Assembly (NCBI GenBank): GCA_964489835.1
Contig: CAZBBC010000003.1
Location: 50,345-114,344 of the forward strand
Source of the DNA: CAZBBC01 sp964489835
GTDB lineage: Bacteria; Calditrichota; Calditrichia; JAJRVZ01
Length of the DNA stretch: 64,000 bases
Direction: 5' to 3'
Part shown: one piece after another, positions 43,823 to 52,272 of the stretch
Layout: each line of letters begins with the position of its first letter
How positions within the stretch are numbered: the stretch's first letter is position 1
Program-made: the position numbers and the translations under genes
Notes under the pieces: generated by a model
The model's input: only the letters and a program-made list of their open reading frames with translations
Database searches by the model: none
Told to the model about the DNA's origin: nothing

Positions 43823-45129
43823 TAGGTGTCTCCTAAAATTCGAATGACAGTTACATCACCTCTGATAATCTTGGATTTTTTTATTTTAGATATCGCTGTA
43901 AATATATTCTTTTCGCATGCAGATTCGATAAACATATGCACAAATGCTGTCGGCTCACGTTTTTGCTCCCGCCTCGAAGCATGTGCTGATTCTAAATTAA
44001 TATTATGTTCTCCCAGGATCGTAGCGATTCTACCCATAACTCCCGGCACATCCAGACAGGTGAATCGAAGATAGTAACCCGAATTTATTTCCTCCATGGG
44101 CAAAACCGGTTTATCGTTCCATAAAGGAAATTCATACATATATTTTGAAGAAGTATTTATAGAAATAGCTACTTCAACCAGATCTCGTATGATCATATTT
44201 GATGCAGGATAAACACCGGCACCTTTTCCATAAAACATAAATTCACCAATCCGATCTGTTTGAATATAAACTGCATTATAATCATACTGCACCGAATTCA
44301 GAGGATGATTAACAGGCACCAGCGTAGGATGGACGCGCAGCTCCAATCCCTTTTCTCTATCCTTTAATACAGTAAGAAGTTTTATATGGTATCCAAATTC
44401 TTCGGCAAATTTTATATCAATTGATTTTAGTTTCGAGATGCCTTCCGCATGGATTTTTAAATAATTGACCTCAACGCCAAATGCCATAGCAGCAAGCAGA
44501 GCCAATTTTTGCGCAGAATCGGAACCTTCATAATCAACAAGCATATGGCTTTCAGAAATGTTTTGTAGATAAGGCGATTTTAATATTTCTTTCATTGATT
44601 TTTTACTACGATGCATTTCTGTTAAAATATAGTTTGAACTTCCGCTCGCGATCCCCCACATACCAACAATGTCCGAACCGATTAAATCATGTCTGAGCAA
44701 ACGGACGATTGGAATACCTCCTCCAAGGGCAGCATCAAACTGTAGGTGAACTTTTTTTTGCTTGGCCAATTCAAAAACTTCACGCATTTTGCTCGCTAAA
44801 AGTGCACGGTTGGCAGAAACGATATGGCAGCTGCTACTTAAAAATCGCTTAATTATCCCAAATGTTGGCTCTATCCCTCCCATTGCATCGATGGCAATTT
44901 GAACCGTTTGATCCTTTAGAATCATCTCAAGATTATCCGTTAAAATTTCTACCGGGATTGATGAATCCCGCTTATAGTCTAAATGTTTTACCAATATATA
45001 CTTAATATTCAGATCTATCCCCGTCTGTTCCTTTATTTTTTTTCGTTTGTCTTTCCACAAGTTATATAATCCCTGTCCAAGTTTACCTGCACCCAATAAT
45101 GCGATATTTGATTCTTTAAATTTTGACAT
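43822..45129 (-). CDS. hom: homoserine dehydrogenase, divergent
   Basis: NAD(P)-binding NIALLGAGKLGQGL at the N-terminus, the catalytic homoserine dehydrogenase domain (about 130-320; SAQKLALLAAMAFG keeps the conserved Lys) and a C-terminal ACT domain (about 350-430, CLDVPGVMGRIATILGEHNI). ATG 45129 is preferred to an in-frame TTG at 45159 because GGGGA lies upstream. Two usually invariant motifs are altered: A-N-K reads SANRALLA, and N-G-T-T-N-Y reads ASGSSNYIL. It heads the operon hom-FAH-mazG-kinase-regulator. Likely makes homoserine for Thr/Met, but a shifted function is possible. About 435 residues. Confidence 0.85.
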   Translation of the reverse strand: MSKFKESNIALLGAGKLGQGLYNLWKDKRKKIKEQTGIDLNIKYILVKHLDYKRDSSIPVEILTDNLEMILKDQTVQIAIDAMGGIEPTFGIIKRFLSSSCHIVSANRALLASKMREVFELAKQKKVHLQFDAALGGGIPIVRLLRHDLIGSDIVGMWGIASGSSNYILTEMHRSKKSMKEILKSPYLQNISESHMLVDYEGSDSAQKLALLAAMAFGVEVNYLKIHAEGISKLKSIDIKFAEEFGYHIKLLTVLKDREKGLELRVHPTLVPVNHPLNSVQYDYNAVYIQTDRIGEFMFYGKGAGVYPASNMIIRDLVEVAISINTSSKYMYEFPLWNDKPVLPMEEINSGYYLRFTCLDVPGVMGRIATILGEHNINLESAHASRREQKREPTAFVHMFIESACEKNIFTAISKIKKSKIIRGDVTVIRILGDT

Positions 45130-45441
45130 GTTTTGCTTTCCCCTAATCGGCCTCGTCAATTGATTGTGTGGTTTGATATTTGTCTGAGGTCATTAAAGAT
45201 AAGGTAATTGTTTTATGAAAATCAATGTGTTGATCAAAAATATGGATAAGTGGTAAATATAAAATTTTTCGCCTATTAAACAGAAGCCCATCAATTGTCT
45301 TATTTTTTATTGGTCGCCTCTGGAATAAAAGTATTCAACCGATACTATTAAACGTAAGATCATAGAAAAGGTGATAGAATATTGAATTTTAAATGAATTT
45401 ATCCTTAAATTAAGTTGTTTTTAGCCAAAGTTTCAGATTAA
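45130..45441. other. divergent promoter region, hom operon / groES-like
   Basis: 312 AT-rich bases between divergent genes. It must carry both promoters, but none stands out, and no CIRCE heat-shock element (TTAGCACTC-N9-GAGTGCTAA) is present. Confidence 0.4.
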
Positions 45442-45843
45442 ATGGCCAGGATGATTTTGATGGGTTCAAAAAAACAATTAATTGTCGTTGGAGATCGCGT
45501 ACTTATCACCCCGGATGAATCAAAAGAAAAAACCAACTTCGGACTTTACCTGCCACAAGGTATTGAAGAAAAAGAAAAGGTTCAGGGTGGTATCGTTTTT
45601 AAAACAGGCCCGGGATATCCCTTGCCCGATCCCTCCGACGCAGGCGATGAACCCTGGAGTGCGCCTAAGAAGGATACCAAATATGTCCCCCTTCAGGTGG
45701 AAGAGGGGGATTATGTCATATTCTTACGTAAATCAGCCATAGAGATTGAATTTGAAAGACAAAAATATTTAATTCTTTCCCAATCAGCCATTCTTTTAAT
45801 TGTACGTGAAGATATTTTAGGGAAAATAAATTCGGAGAGCTAA
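45442..45843 (+). CDS. GroES-like co-chaperonin
   Basis: Chaperonin-10 fold. It starts IVVGDRVLITPDESKEKTNFGLYLP, carries the mobile-loop equivalent, and ends YLILSQSAILLIVRED. At 133 residues it exceeds canonical GroES (about 95). An insertion around residues 55-80 (PGYPLPDPSDAGDEPW) is typical of a second, GroES-like family found in FCB genomes. No groEL is adjacent. Starts ATG 45442, 45451 and 45460 are all possible. It may work with a remote GroEL or have another role. Confidence 0.8.
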   Translation: MARMILMGSKKQLIVVGDRVLITPDESKEKTNFGLYLPQGIEEKEKVQGGIVFKTGPGYPLPDPSDAGDEPWSAPKKDTKYVPLQVEEGDYVIFLRKSAIEIEFERQKYLILSQSAILLIVREDILGKINSES

Positions 45844-45913
45844 TTTTCCCCGCCTATCGATCATAAACAGATATTCAAAAAGATTATTCATCTGAGAGCC
45901 GCTGCTTAAAGAT

Positions 45914-46813
45914 TCATTTTTTTACAAATATACTTTTTAGAATATTGCCGGCAATATTCGGATTTTCTTTTAAACGGCGCATTGAATAGGCATGCCAGTG
46001 CTCCCCAAACGGCACATATACGCGCATCCTGTGACCAGCCGACACCAAAATATCCCTTAATTGTTCTGTAACACCAAGCAACATTTGAAACTCATAATCT
46101 CCTCGTTCTAAATCCAGCCTATCAATTAAAGATAATGCATACCAGATTATTTTTTCATCATGCGTGGCAATACCAATATAACATCCGGCACTTAGTAATT
46201 TTTCCAGACTGTATTTAAAATTGTCATTAATTATCTCAGATTCTTTATAGGCGATTGATCGGGGTTCATCATATATTCCTTTACAGAGCCTCAAATTTGC
46301 CTTATGCTCAATCAATTTATTGATGTCCTCTATCGTACGACGCATATACGTTTGTACAACCACCCCAACATTAGAATATTTCTCCCTCAGGCGTATAAAT
46401 ATATCTATCGTATCTGAGGTACAGGTATGGTCTTCCATATCAATCCGTATAAAGTTATGATATTTTTCAGCCTCTTCGATGATCACACGGATATTATTAA
46501 AACAAAATTCTTTATCAATTTTCAAACCAAGGTGTGTGGGTTTGATTGAAACATTTGCATCAAGACCTTCATGCTCTATAGCAGCAAGCGCATCTTTATA
46601 TTCTTGTACAACCTCAAGGGCATCCTCTCTTTTTTCAGTTTCTTCACCGAGAACATCAATAGTAGCCATAATTCCTTTGGCATTCAGTGCTCTGATTTTT
46701 TCTACGGCGTGCTGCAATGTGGCACCGGCGATATATTTTTTAGAAAAAAAACCAACAATAAATTTAGGAACTAAGGGAAGGATCGTTACAAGAAATTTGT
46801 TAAAGAGTGACAT
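45914..46813 (-). CDS. proline dehydrogenase
   Basis: FAD-dependent oxidation of proline to pyrroline-5-carboxylate at the membrane. Stand-alone PRODH domain of 299 residues with SIKPTHLGL, FIRIDMEDHT, LCKGIYDEP and the C-terminal signature RVYVPFGEHWHAYSMRRLKENP region carrying the FAD/proline-contact Arg pair. The ribosome site AAGGAG precedes ATG 46813. No P5C dehydrogenase lies nearby. Confidence 0.93.
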   Translation of the reverse strand: MSLFNKFLVTILPLVPKFIVGFFSKKYIAGATLQHAVEKIRALNAKGIMATIDVLGEETEKREDALEVVQEYKDALAAIEHEGLDANVSIKPTHLGLKIDKEFCFNNIRVIIEEAEKYHNFIRIDMEDHTCTSDTIDIFIRLREKYSNVGVVVQTYMRRTIEDINKLIEHKANLRLCKGIYDEPRSIAYKESEIINDNFKYSLEKLLSAGCYIGIATHDEKIIWYALSLIDRLDLERGDYEFQMLLGVTEQLRDILVSAGHRMRVYVPFGEHWHAYSMRRLKENPNIAGNILKSIFVKK

Positions 46814-47394
46814 TTAAACTCCTTACACTGGTTTTTCGTATATTAAAATATATCACCCGAAAGAAATATGTTGCAAATGATATTGTAAAAAATATGCCGA
46901 AATGCCTATAAAAAAAGGGGTAGGTGGCCGTAGCGGATGGCAGTAGGCAAAAATAATTTCAATGTAGTACTTTCATGTTTTTGGCTTGATTATCTCTTAT
47001 AATTGAATATAAATATTTATGCAAAGTCAATAATAATATGGGGTTTAGACAATTAAACGTTTATCAACTTGCTTACCGTTTAGCGATGGAAGTTTTTAAT
47101 ATCACGAAATTTCTTCCAAAATAAAGCACAAATATTCGCTATTATTAGTGCCAATTGCTACCTGTTACTGCTGCTACTTGCAAAGCCTACTGCCTANNNN
47201 NNNNNNNNNNNNNNNNNNNNNNNNNNNNNNNNNNNNNNNNNNNNNNNNNNNNNNNNNNNNNNNNNNNNNNNNNNNNNNNNNNNNNNNNNNNNNNNNTTAT
47301 TAGTGCCAATTGCTACCTGTTACTGCTGCTACTTGCAAAGCCTACTGCCTACTGTGATCTGCAACTGCCAGCTTTTTATTACCGTTGTTTTTGA
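46814..47394. repeat. repeat-rich region with a gene fragment and scaffold gap
   Basis: Contains GGCAGTAGGCA (about 46935-46945), the gene fragment at 47038-47124, and a run of TACTGCC/GCTACTTGC-type degenerate repeats on both sides of 100 N (47197-47296). The 55 bases before the gap (47142-47196) recur exactly after it (47297-47351), so the true sequence is unresolved: either overlapping contig ends or a tandem repeat. Confidence 0.7.
47038..47124 (+). pseudogene. fragment of a four-helix-bundle (23S rRNA-intervening-sequence) protein gene
   Basis: 28 codons (M-G-F-R-Q-L-N-V-Y-Q-L-A-Y ... I-T-K-F-L-P-K, then TAA). This matches by eye the N-terminal helix of the S23/IVP family, whose members begin with an F-R-x-L-x-V-W/Y-Q-x-A pattern and I-T-x-x-F-P. 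The remaining three helices are missing. The stop and the nearby scaffold gap make it either a decayed copy or an assembly casualty. Such genes often sit in repeat-bounded elements, as here. Confidence 0.55.
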
Positions 47395-47670
47395 CTACAA
47401 CTTATCAATAGCCTTCGCGATGTTCATGTCTTTTTCAGTAATTCCTTCGGCCTCATGCGTATTGAAACGAAGTGATACGCGGTTGTATACGTTAAAAAGT
47501 TGTGGGTGGTGATGATGATTTTCTGCAATAACCGCAACCATATTAATAAAATCCATGGCCTCAGAATAATCCTTAAATACCCACTCCCGTTTTATCGCAT
47601 CCTGGTCAAGGCTCCAGCCATCTAGATCGAGTAGTCTCTCATTTATTTCAATTTCTGTTAATACCCTCAA
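47395..47670 (-). CDS. phhB: 4a-hydroxytetrahydrobiopterin dehydratase (PCD/DCoH)
   Basis: Recycles the pterin cofactor of aromatic-amino-acid hydroxylases; some members act in pterin supply more widely. Motifs: LDGWSLDQDAI, WVFKDYSEAMDFIN, the catalytic ENHHHHPQL and VSLRFNTHEAEGITEKD. TTG 47670 with GGGGA upstream is the likely start (91 residues); TTG 47682 would add four residues. No phenylalanine hydroxylase is seen in the window. Confidence 0.9.
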   Translation of the reverse strand: MRVLTEIEINERLLDLDGWSLDQDAIKREWVFKDYSEAMDFINMVAVIAENHHHHPQLFNVYNRVSLRFNTHEAEGITEKDMNIAKAIDKL

Positions 47671-47760
47671 AATATTCCCCAAAGCTGTAATTTAACTTAT
47701 AAGTTTTGTGTAAAAGGTAAAAAATAACCGGTAAAGTTTTGTTTCCCACCATTTTCCTGA

Positions 47761-48513
47761 TCATACAGGATTGACGATATCAATAAAAGTTACTTCAAGG
47801 CCAAATTTTTTCGTAAGAAATTTACCAAGAGAGAGTACTCCGAATTTTTCCGTTGCATAATGACCAGCAGAAACAAAATGAATCTTTTCCTCTTTTGCGT
47901 AATGCATTACATGTTCACTAACCTCACCGGTAATAAAAATATCCAAACCGGCAGCAACCGCTTGTTTAAGTTCTTTCTGAGCCCCTCCGCTAATTACACC
48001 GATTGTTTTAATTTGATCCGGACCAAAATCAAAGATTAAAGGCTTATGCCCGGCTATCTGTGCTAATTTTCTAAAAAAAGATTCTTTGGGACTACTCCTG
48101 ATTTCACCGCGCATACCGATATATTGTTCTTTGTAAGTACCGAACGGCCGGATATTTTTTAAACCCAAAAGACGGCATAGTTGTGTATTATTGCCTACTT
48201 CCTCATGAGCATCCAAAGGTAAATGAAAAGCATATAAATTGATATTATTCTCAAGCAACAAACGGATCCTTTCCCGATATCCGCCTTTGTATACGGGACG
48301 TTCAAAGTTCCAGATGATTCCATGATGGACAATTATTGTATCTGCTTTTTTTTCGATCGCTTTTTCAAATAACTCTACGGAAGCACTTACTGCCGTGATA
48401 ATTTTTTTAATATCATCTTGTCCCTCAACCTGTAACCCATTGGGACAATCATCATTAAAATCATCACATTTCAGATAGGATATCAAAAAAGCCGTTAATT
48501 CATCTCTTTTCAT
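47761..48513 (-). CDS. Nif3-like dinuclear metal-centre protein (DUF34/YbgI)
   Basis: Member of the Nif3/YbgI family, which binds two metals; annotated in places as GTP cyclohydrolase 1 type 2, though the general role is unsettled. Motifs: NGLQVEGQDDIKKI, the metal-site IIVHHGIIW, FHLPLDAHEEVGNN, VISGGAQKELKQA, and GHYATEKFGV near the C-terminus. 250 residues, the short form without the PII-like insert. AAGGTG precedes ATG 48513. Ten bases separate it from the HD gene upstream, so the two are probably cotranscribed. Confidence 0.92.
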   Translation of the reverse strand: MKRDELTAFLISYLKCDDFNDDCPNGLQVEGQDDIKKIITAVSASVELFEKAIEKKADTIIVHHGIIWNFERPVYKGGYRERIRLLLENNINLYAFHLPLDAHEEVGNNTQLCRLLGLKNIRPFGTYKEQYIGMRGEIRSSPKESFFRKLAQIAGHKPLIFDFGPDQIKTIGVISGGAQKELKQAVAAGLDIFITGEVSEHVMHYAKEEKIHFVSAGHYATEKFGVLSLGKFLTKKFGLEVTFIDIVNPV

Positions 48514-48522
48514 TTGGGCACC

Positions 48523-49074
48523 TTATGGGTTTAAACCAAGTTTATCCGCTACCTCACTAAGTGCTTTTACAACAAAAGCAACATGTTCGTCGAATTCAAC
48601 GCCAAGTTCTTCTGCCCCTTTACGAATTTCCTCACGATTGACTTTTGCTGCAAATCGTTTATCTTTCATTTTTTTCTTTACAGATTTCACAGATACGCCA
48701 CTAACCGATTTATCCGGACGAACAAGCGTCACAGCCGTCACAAAGCCACATAATTCATCAACAGCAAAAAGGACTTTTGCCATAAGCGTATCTCTTGGCA
48801 CACCGGTAAAATCTGCATGACCCATAATGACCAGGCGAATATCTTCCGATATCCCCTGTTCAGATAAAATATCGTTACCTTTGACAGGATGTTCATCGGG
48901 ATATTTTTCATAATCAAAATCATGGATAAGTCCTACCGCTCCCCATAATTCTTCATCTTCTCCATATTTTCCCGCATAAGCGCGCATGGCTCCTTCTACA
49001 GCATACGCATGCTTGCGCAAGCTTTCTGTTTCGGTATACTCATGCAGCAGGGCCAGTGCTTCTTCTCTCTTCAT
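48523..49074 (-). CDS. HD-domain hydrolase
   Basis: HDIG-type metal-dependent phosphohydrolase fold: KHAYAVEGAMRAYA, GLIHDFDYEKYPDEHPVKG, then HADFTGVPRDTLMAKVLFAVDEL. ATG 49074 follows GAGGTGA by seven bases; an in-frame start nine bases upstream is less likely. About 183 residues. Similar stand-alone HD proteins are common; the substrate is unknown. It precedes the Nif3 gene in the same transcript. Confidence 0.88.
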   Translation of the reverse strand: MKREEALALLHEYTETESLRKHAYAVEGAMRAYAGKYGEDEELWGAVGLIHDFDYEKYPDEHPVKGNDILSEQGISEDIRLVIMGHADFTGVPRDTLMAKVLFAVDELCGFVTAVTLVRPDKSVSGVSVKSVKKKMKDKRFAAKVNREEIRKGAEELGVEFDEHVAFVVKALSEVADKLGLNP

Positions 49075-49199
49075 ATTTATCACCTCATAAATACCATGAA
49101 ATTCAAAAATTTATTGCATTCTCCGATTGATACAGCAATCATATGCAGTGGTAACTGATAGCTGTGTTTTTATCATATAACTTGATCAATAATTCTTCA

Positions 49200-49955
49200 T
49201 TATCCGCAAAGGACGCTACCACTATTCACATTGAGGATCTCACCGGTTATTGCCTTCGCCCAATCAGAAGCGAGAAAAACAATCGGTCCGGCAATATCCT
49301 GTGCATAGGGAATTCTCTTTATCGGAATATCGGCGAGGATTTTATCCCCTTCTTCCATAATTGCTTCTCTGGCCATATCCGTATTAACCCATCCCGGTGC
49401 GACACAATTGACGGTGATACCGTCTGGACCCAATTCCGTTGCCAATGACTTGGTAAAACTGATTATCGCCCCCTTGCTGGCCGCGTAATGGGAGTGGAAG
49501 GCTTCTCCTCTCTGCCCGGCAGTAGAGGCAATATTAATAATGCGTCCGGATATTTTTTTCTTCTTCATGTCTTTTACCACTTCTTTGGTGAAATAAAAAA
49601 CACTATCCAGGTTTATTCTTATTGTACGTTGCCAATCATCAACAGACATGTTTTCGATATCTCCGTATTCCCATATACCGGCATTATTCACCAGTATATC
49701 GATAACGAAAAATTTTTCAATGGTTCTTTCCACAAAAGCTTTTACCTGATTATAATCACTAACATCGCAGGGTTCGGCAAAATATTTTCCGGAATATTTG
49801 ATAAGATTATCTAAAAGATGGTTTGCCGCCTTTTCATTGGAATGATAATTAAAGGAAACATTGGCACCAAGTTTTGCAAACAATTCAACTGTCGCCGCTC
49901 CAATTCCCCGACTACCTCCGGTTACCAGCACCGATTTATTTTTAAAAGAAATCAT
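49200..49955 (-). CDS. short-chain dehydrogenase/reductase (FabG-like)
   Basis: Classical SDR of 251 residues: cofactor motif VTGGSRGIGAAT (11-22), NNAGIWEYG, the Ser in NIASTAGQRG, and the catalytic YAASK. Ends in GEILNVNSGSVLCG, close to 3-oxoacyl-ACP reductases. It could serve fatty-acid synthesis, but it stands alone and many SDRs of other pathways look the same. Basic residues after the glycine motif are few, so NADH versus NADPH preference is open. Confidence 0.9.
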   Translation of the reverse strand: MISFKNKSVLVTGGSRGIGAATVELFAKLGANVSFNYHSNEKAANHLLDNLIKYSGKYFAEPCDVSDYNQVKAFVERTIEKFFVIDILVNNAGIWEYGDIENMSVDDWQRTIRINLDSVFYFTKEVVKDMKKKKISGRIINIASTAGQRGEAFHSHYAASKGAIISFTKSLATELGPDGITVNCVAPGWVNTDMAREAIMEEGDKILADIPIKRIPYAQDIAGPIVFLASDWAKAITGEILNVNSGSVLCG

Positions 49956-50092
49956 TGATTATTTTATCTTTCCTCCAATAAACATCGATATGACGAATTT
50001 AAGATCCCCAGTAAACAGATGTTAATAAATCAAATCATTTGAAAACTATTATGCTAAAATACCCGAACATCCAAAAAAAATTCAATCCTTTT

Positions 50093-51118
50093 TTAATAAT
50101 TTTTATTGTCATTCAACCTGATTCCCTCCAGGACAATACTGTCCTCGGTAATAGCGATTGTCTCACCCCTTTTAAACTTTGCTTTTTCCAATATTTTTGA
50201 TAATTGCTGTTCTGTATAACACCGGCCATTGGCCGATGAAAGCAACATATGTAATGAAAAAAGAGTAGTAAACTTGGTACCCGAGCCCCCATTGGTCAGA
50301 AAATAATCCTTAATCAGGAGACGGCCGGAAGGTTTTAATGCCTGATGGCATTTTAAAAAAATTTTATATAGCTCATTCTGTCCAAAAATATGAATGACAT
50401 TGGAAACAAAAATCACATCATAGGCTTTGCCATATTTATCATTAAGAAGATCACCGCTTATAAAATGCATACGTTGAGAAGATTTATGTGAAGCAAAGTT
50501 CTTTTTCACAAGTTGTATTGTTTCTGGCAGGTCAAATAAAGTTAATTCCATCTTCGGATAATTTTGACAAAAGGCCTCCATATATTTGCCCGGTCCCCCG
50601 CCCAGATCCAGAAGATGTTCATCTCCCTTAAAAGGTATTCTTTCCAATACCTGGGGAGCAGAACGGTGACCAATAGCAGCCATCGCTTTTATAAAACGAT
50701 GGGTTTCTATCCGGTTTCGCCTTTGCTTCAACTTTTTTACCGGTTGACCTGTTTTGACACTTTTCGGTAACGACAACCAGCGCTTCTGAAAATGTATTTC
50801 ATGTTTTATCAGTCCACCTATATACTCCGGCGACTTTGGATCAAGGAACCGGTCATAGGGATCTGCAAGACTGAACTTTTGCTTGTGTTTCCAAACGAGC
50901 CCCAAAGCACAAAGTGCGGCTATCAGCCTTGATAATCCGTCCTCCGTTATTTTCAGTTCGGCAGATAACTCCTTAACACTCCGGAACTTGCCGCTTAGGT
51001 GTTCGAGTACCCCTAATTCAAAGGCCGCGAACAAAACGTTTGATTCACGATGTGCCCGCATGAGCTCATTAATGTGCCTGAAAGCATTATTTTTTATATT
51101 TGCCTCTTTTTTTGCCAT
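50093..51118 (-). CDS. SAM-dependent O-methyltransferase with dimerisation domain
   Basis: 341 residues. An N-terminal winged-helix dimerisation domain (about 15-90, ESNVLFAAFELGVLEHLSG) is followed by a class I methyltransferase with motif I LLDLGGGPGKYMEAF near 180 and LTLFDLPETIQLV. This layout is that of plant-type O-methyltransferases and of carotenoid or bacteriochlorophyll methylases such as CrtF and BchU. The substrate is unknown; a link to the carotenoid cluster 7 kb away is only a possibility. Its start shares a base with the ppgK stop. Confidence 0.85.
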   Translation of the reverse strand: MAKKEANIKNNAFRHINELMRAHRESNVLFAAFELGVLEHLSGKFRSVKELSAELKITEDGLSRLIAALCALGLVWKHKQKFSLADPYDRFLDPKSPEYIGGLIKHEIHFQKRWLSLPKSVKTGQPVKKLKQRRNRIETHRFIKAMAAIGHRSAPQVLERIPFKGDEHLLDLGGGPGKYMEAFCQNYPKMELTLFDLPETIQLVKKNFASHKSSQRMHFISGDLLNDKYGKAYDVIFVSNVIHIFGQNELYKIFLKCHQALKPSGRLLIKDYFLTNGGSGTKFTTLFSLHMLLSSANGRCYTEQQLSKILEKAKFKRGETIAITEDSIVLEGIRLNDNKNY

Positions 51119-51876
51119 TATCTGTTTTCCATCGTACCAGACGGTAAATTTTTAACTGACAAAGCAGCTCCAATAATACCGGCGTTATTTAATAGCTGGG
51201 CCGGTACAATTTTAGCTCTCGTTTCAAAATAATGAAAAAATTTGTCATGTTTTTTGCTGACCCCACCGCCAATGATAATCAAATCCGGCCAGAACAATCT
51301 CTCTATTTCTTCCAGGTATTCCCCGAAGCGCTTGCTCCACTTTTTCCACGATAAGTTTTCCTGTTTACGAACGGCATCCGACACAGTATGTTCAGCAATT
51401 TTTCCGTTCAAGATCAGATGGCCCAATTCCATATTCGGGAAAAGGCAACCCTGACTAAACGCTGCTGTACCAATCCCTGTACCGACAGTTATAACAAATA
51501 CAACTCCCGTCATATCTTTTCCGGCCCCAAATGCCATCTCAGCCAGACCGGCAGCATCGGCATCGTTAACCACGACCGTCTGACAACCAGTGGCGCTGGC
51601 AAACAAATCGAACACATTTCTTCCAATCCAGTCGTTGTCTATATTTGAAGCAGTACTTATTTTACACTGATTAATAGCTGCCGGGAAACCACAGCCAATC
51701 GGGCCAGTCCATTTAAAATGTTCAACAATTTTTACCAGTGTTTTAGTAATTGCTTTCGGGGTCCCCGGTCGGGGAGTTGGAATCCGGTATCGTTCAGCCA
51801 GTAATTCCCCGGTTATAATATCAACCGGCGCACCTTTTATCCCGGACCCGCCAATATCTACACCAAGAATATTCAT
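51118..51876 (-). CDS. ppgK: polyphosphate glucokinase (ROK family)
   Basis: Phosphorylates glucose, probably with polyphosphate (and perhaps ATP). Motifs: N-terminal phosphate loop GVDIGGSGIKGAPVD, GCGFPAAI, NDADAAGLAEMAFG (catalytic Asp), VITVGTGIGTA, and the late LSWKKWSKRFGEYLEEIERLF region that distinguishes PpgK from ordinary ROK glucokinases. ATG 51876 follows AAGGAAAAG; an upstream in-frame start would add seven residues. 252 residues. Cotranscribed with the methyltransferase gene. Confidence 0.9.
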   Translation of the reverse strand: MNILGVDIGGSGIKGAPVDIITGELLAERYRIPTPRPGTPKAITKTLVKIVEHFKWTGPIGCGFPAAINQCKISTASNIDNDWIGRNVFDLFASATGCQTVVVNDADAAGLAEMAFGAGKDMTGVVFVITVGTGIGTAAFSQGCLFPNMELGHLILNGKIAEHTVSDAVRKQENLSWKKWSKRFGEYLEEIERLFWPDLIIIGGGVSKKHDKFFHYFETRAKIVPAQLLNNAGIIGAALSVKNLPSGTMENR

Positions 51877-52272
51877 ACTTTTCCTTCTTTTAATCAATCA
51901 GAAAAATAGCCTGATCTATTCATACTACAGCCGTTGGCTGCAAACAAAAAAAATAGTCTACGGATTCCACAGATTCCACGGATTAACACGGATTAACACG
52001 GATTAACACGGATTAACACGGATTAACACGGATTTTATTTTAAAATTATTATTATTTTAGTTTTAATCCGTGCAAATCAGTTTAATCTGCGTCATCTGTG
52101 TTCAATTAATATCGCTGCGCCGCAGCCTGCCCGGCGCAGACGTGGCGAAGACGGGCGAGAAATGAATTATCCAGGTTAGTAAAATTTTTGCTAATCGCCC
52201 CGGCGATCCGCCGCGGTGGAAAAAACAAAGTTTTAGTACAATAGCATAGTATGGAGATTTTGACTATAATTT
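51877..52272. other. 396-bp repeat-filled intergenic region
   Basis: Holds the decamer repeat, its inverted partner (52068-52108) and the third copy of the GC-rich repeat (about 52129-52161, GCCTGCCCGGCGCAGACG). No gene seen. Confidence 0.7.
51961..52034. repeat. decamer tandem repeat
   Basis: Five exact copies of GATTAACACG (51981-52030), preceded by degenerate units (GATTCCACAGATTCCACG). A partly complementary stretch (AATCCGTG...) follows at about 52068, giving inverted ends. It belongs to the same intergenic repeat style seen elsewhere in the window. No spacers, so not a CRISPR. Confidence 0.8.

Noticed and set aside
45160..45441. CIRCE-type heat-shock operator upstream of the groES-like gene
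   Set aside because: No inverted TTAGCACTC pair is present.
47155..47512. Frames crossing or following the 100-N gap
   Set aside because: They are built from degenerate TACTGCC/GCTACTTGC repeats and run antisense into the well-supported phhB gene.
50093..51118. O-methyltransferase as a member of the carotenoid cluster (CrtF)
   Set aside because: The domain layout fits, but it is 7 kb away, cotranscribed with ppgK, and separated from the cluster by the Tat cassette; no evidence beyond family resemblance.
51981..52030. Decamer array as a CRISPR
   Set aside because: The units are contiguous without spacers and far too short.
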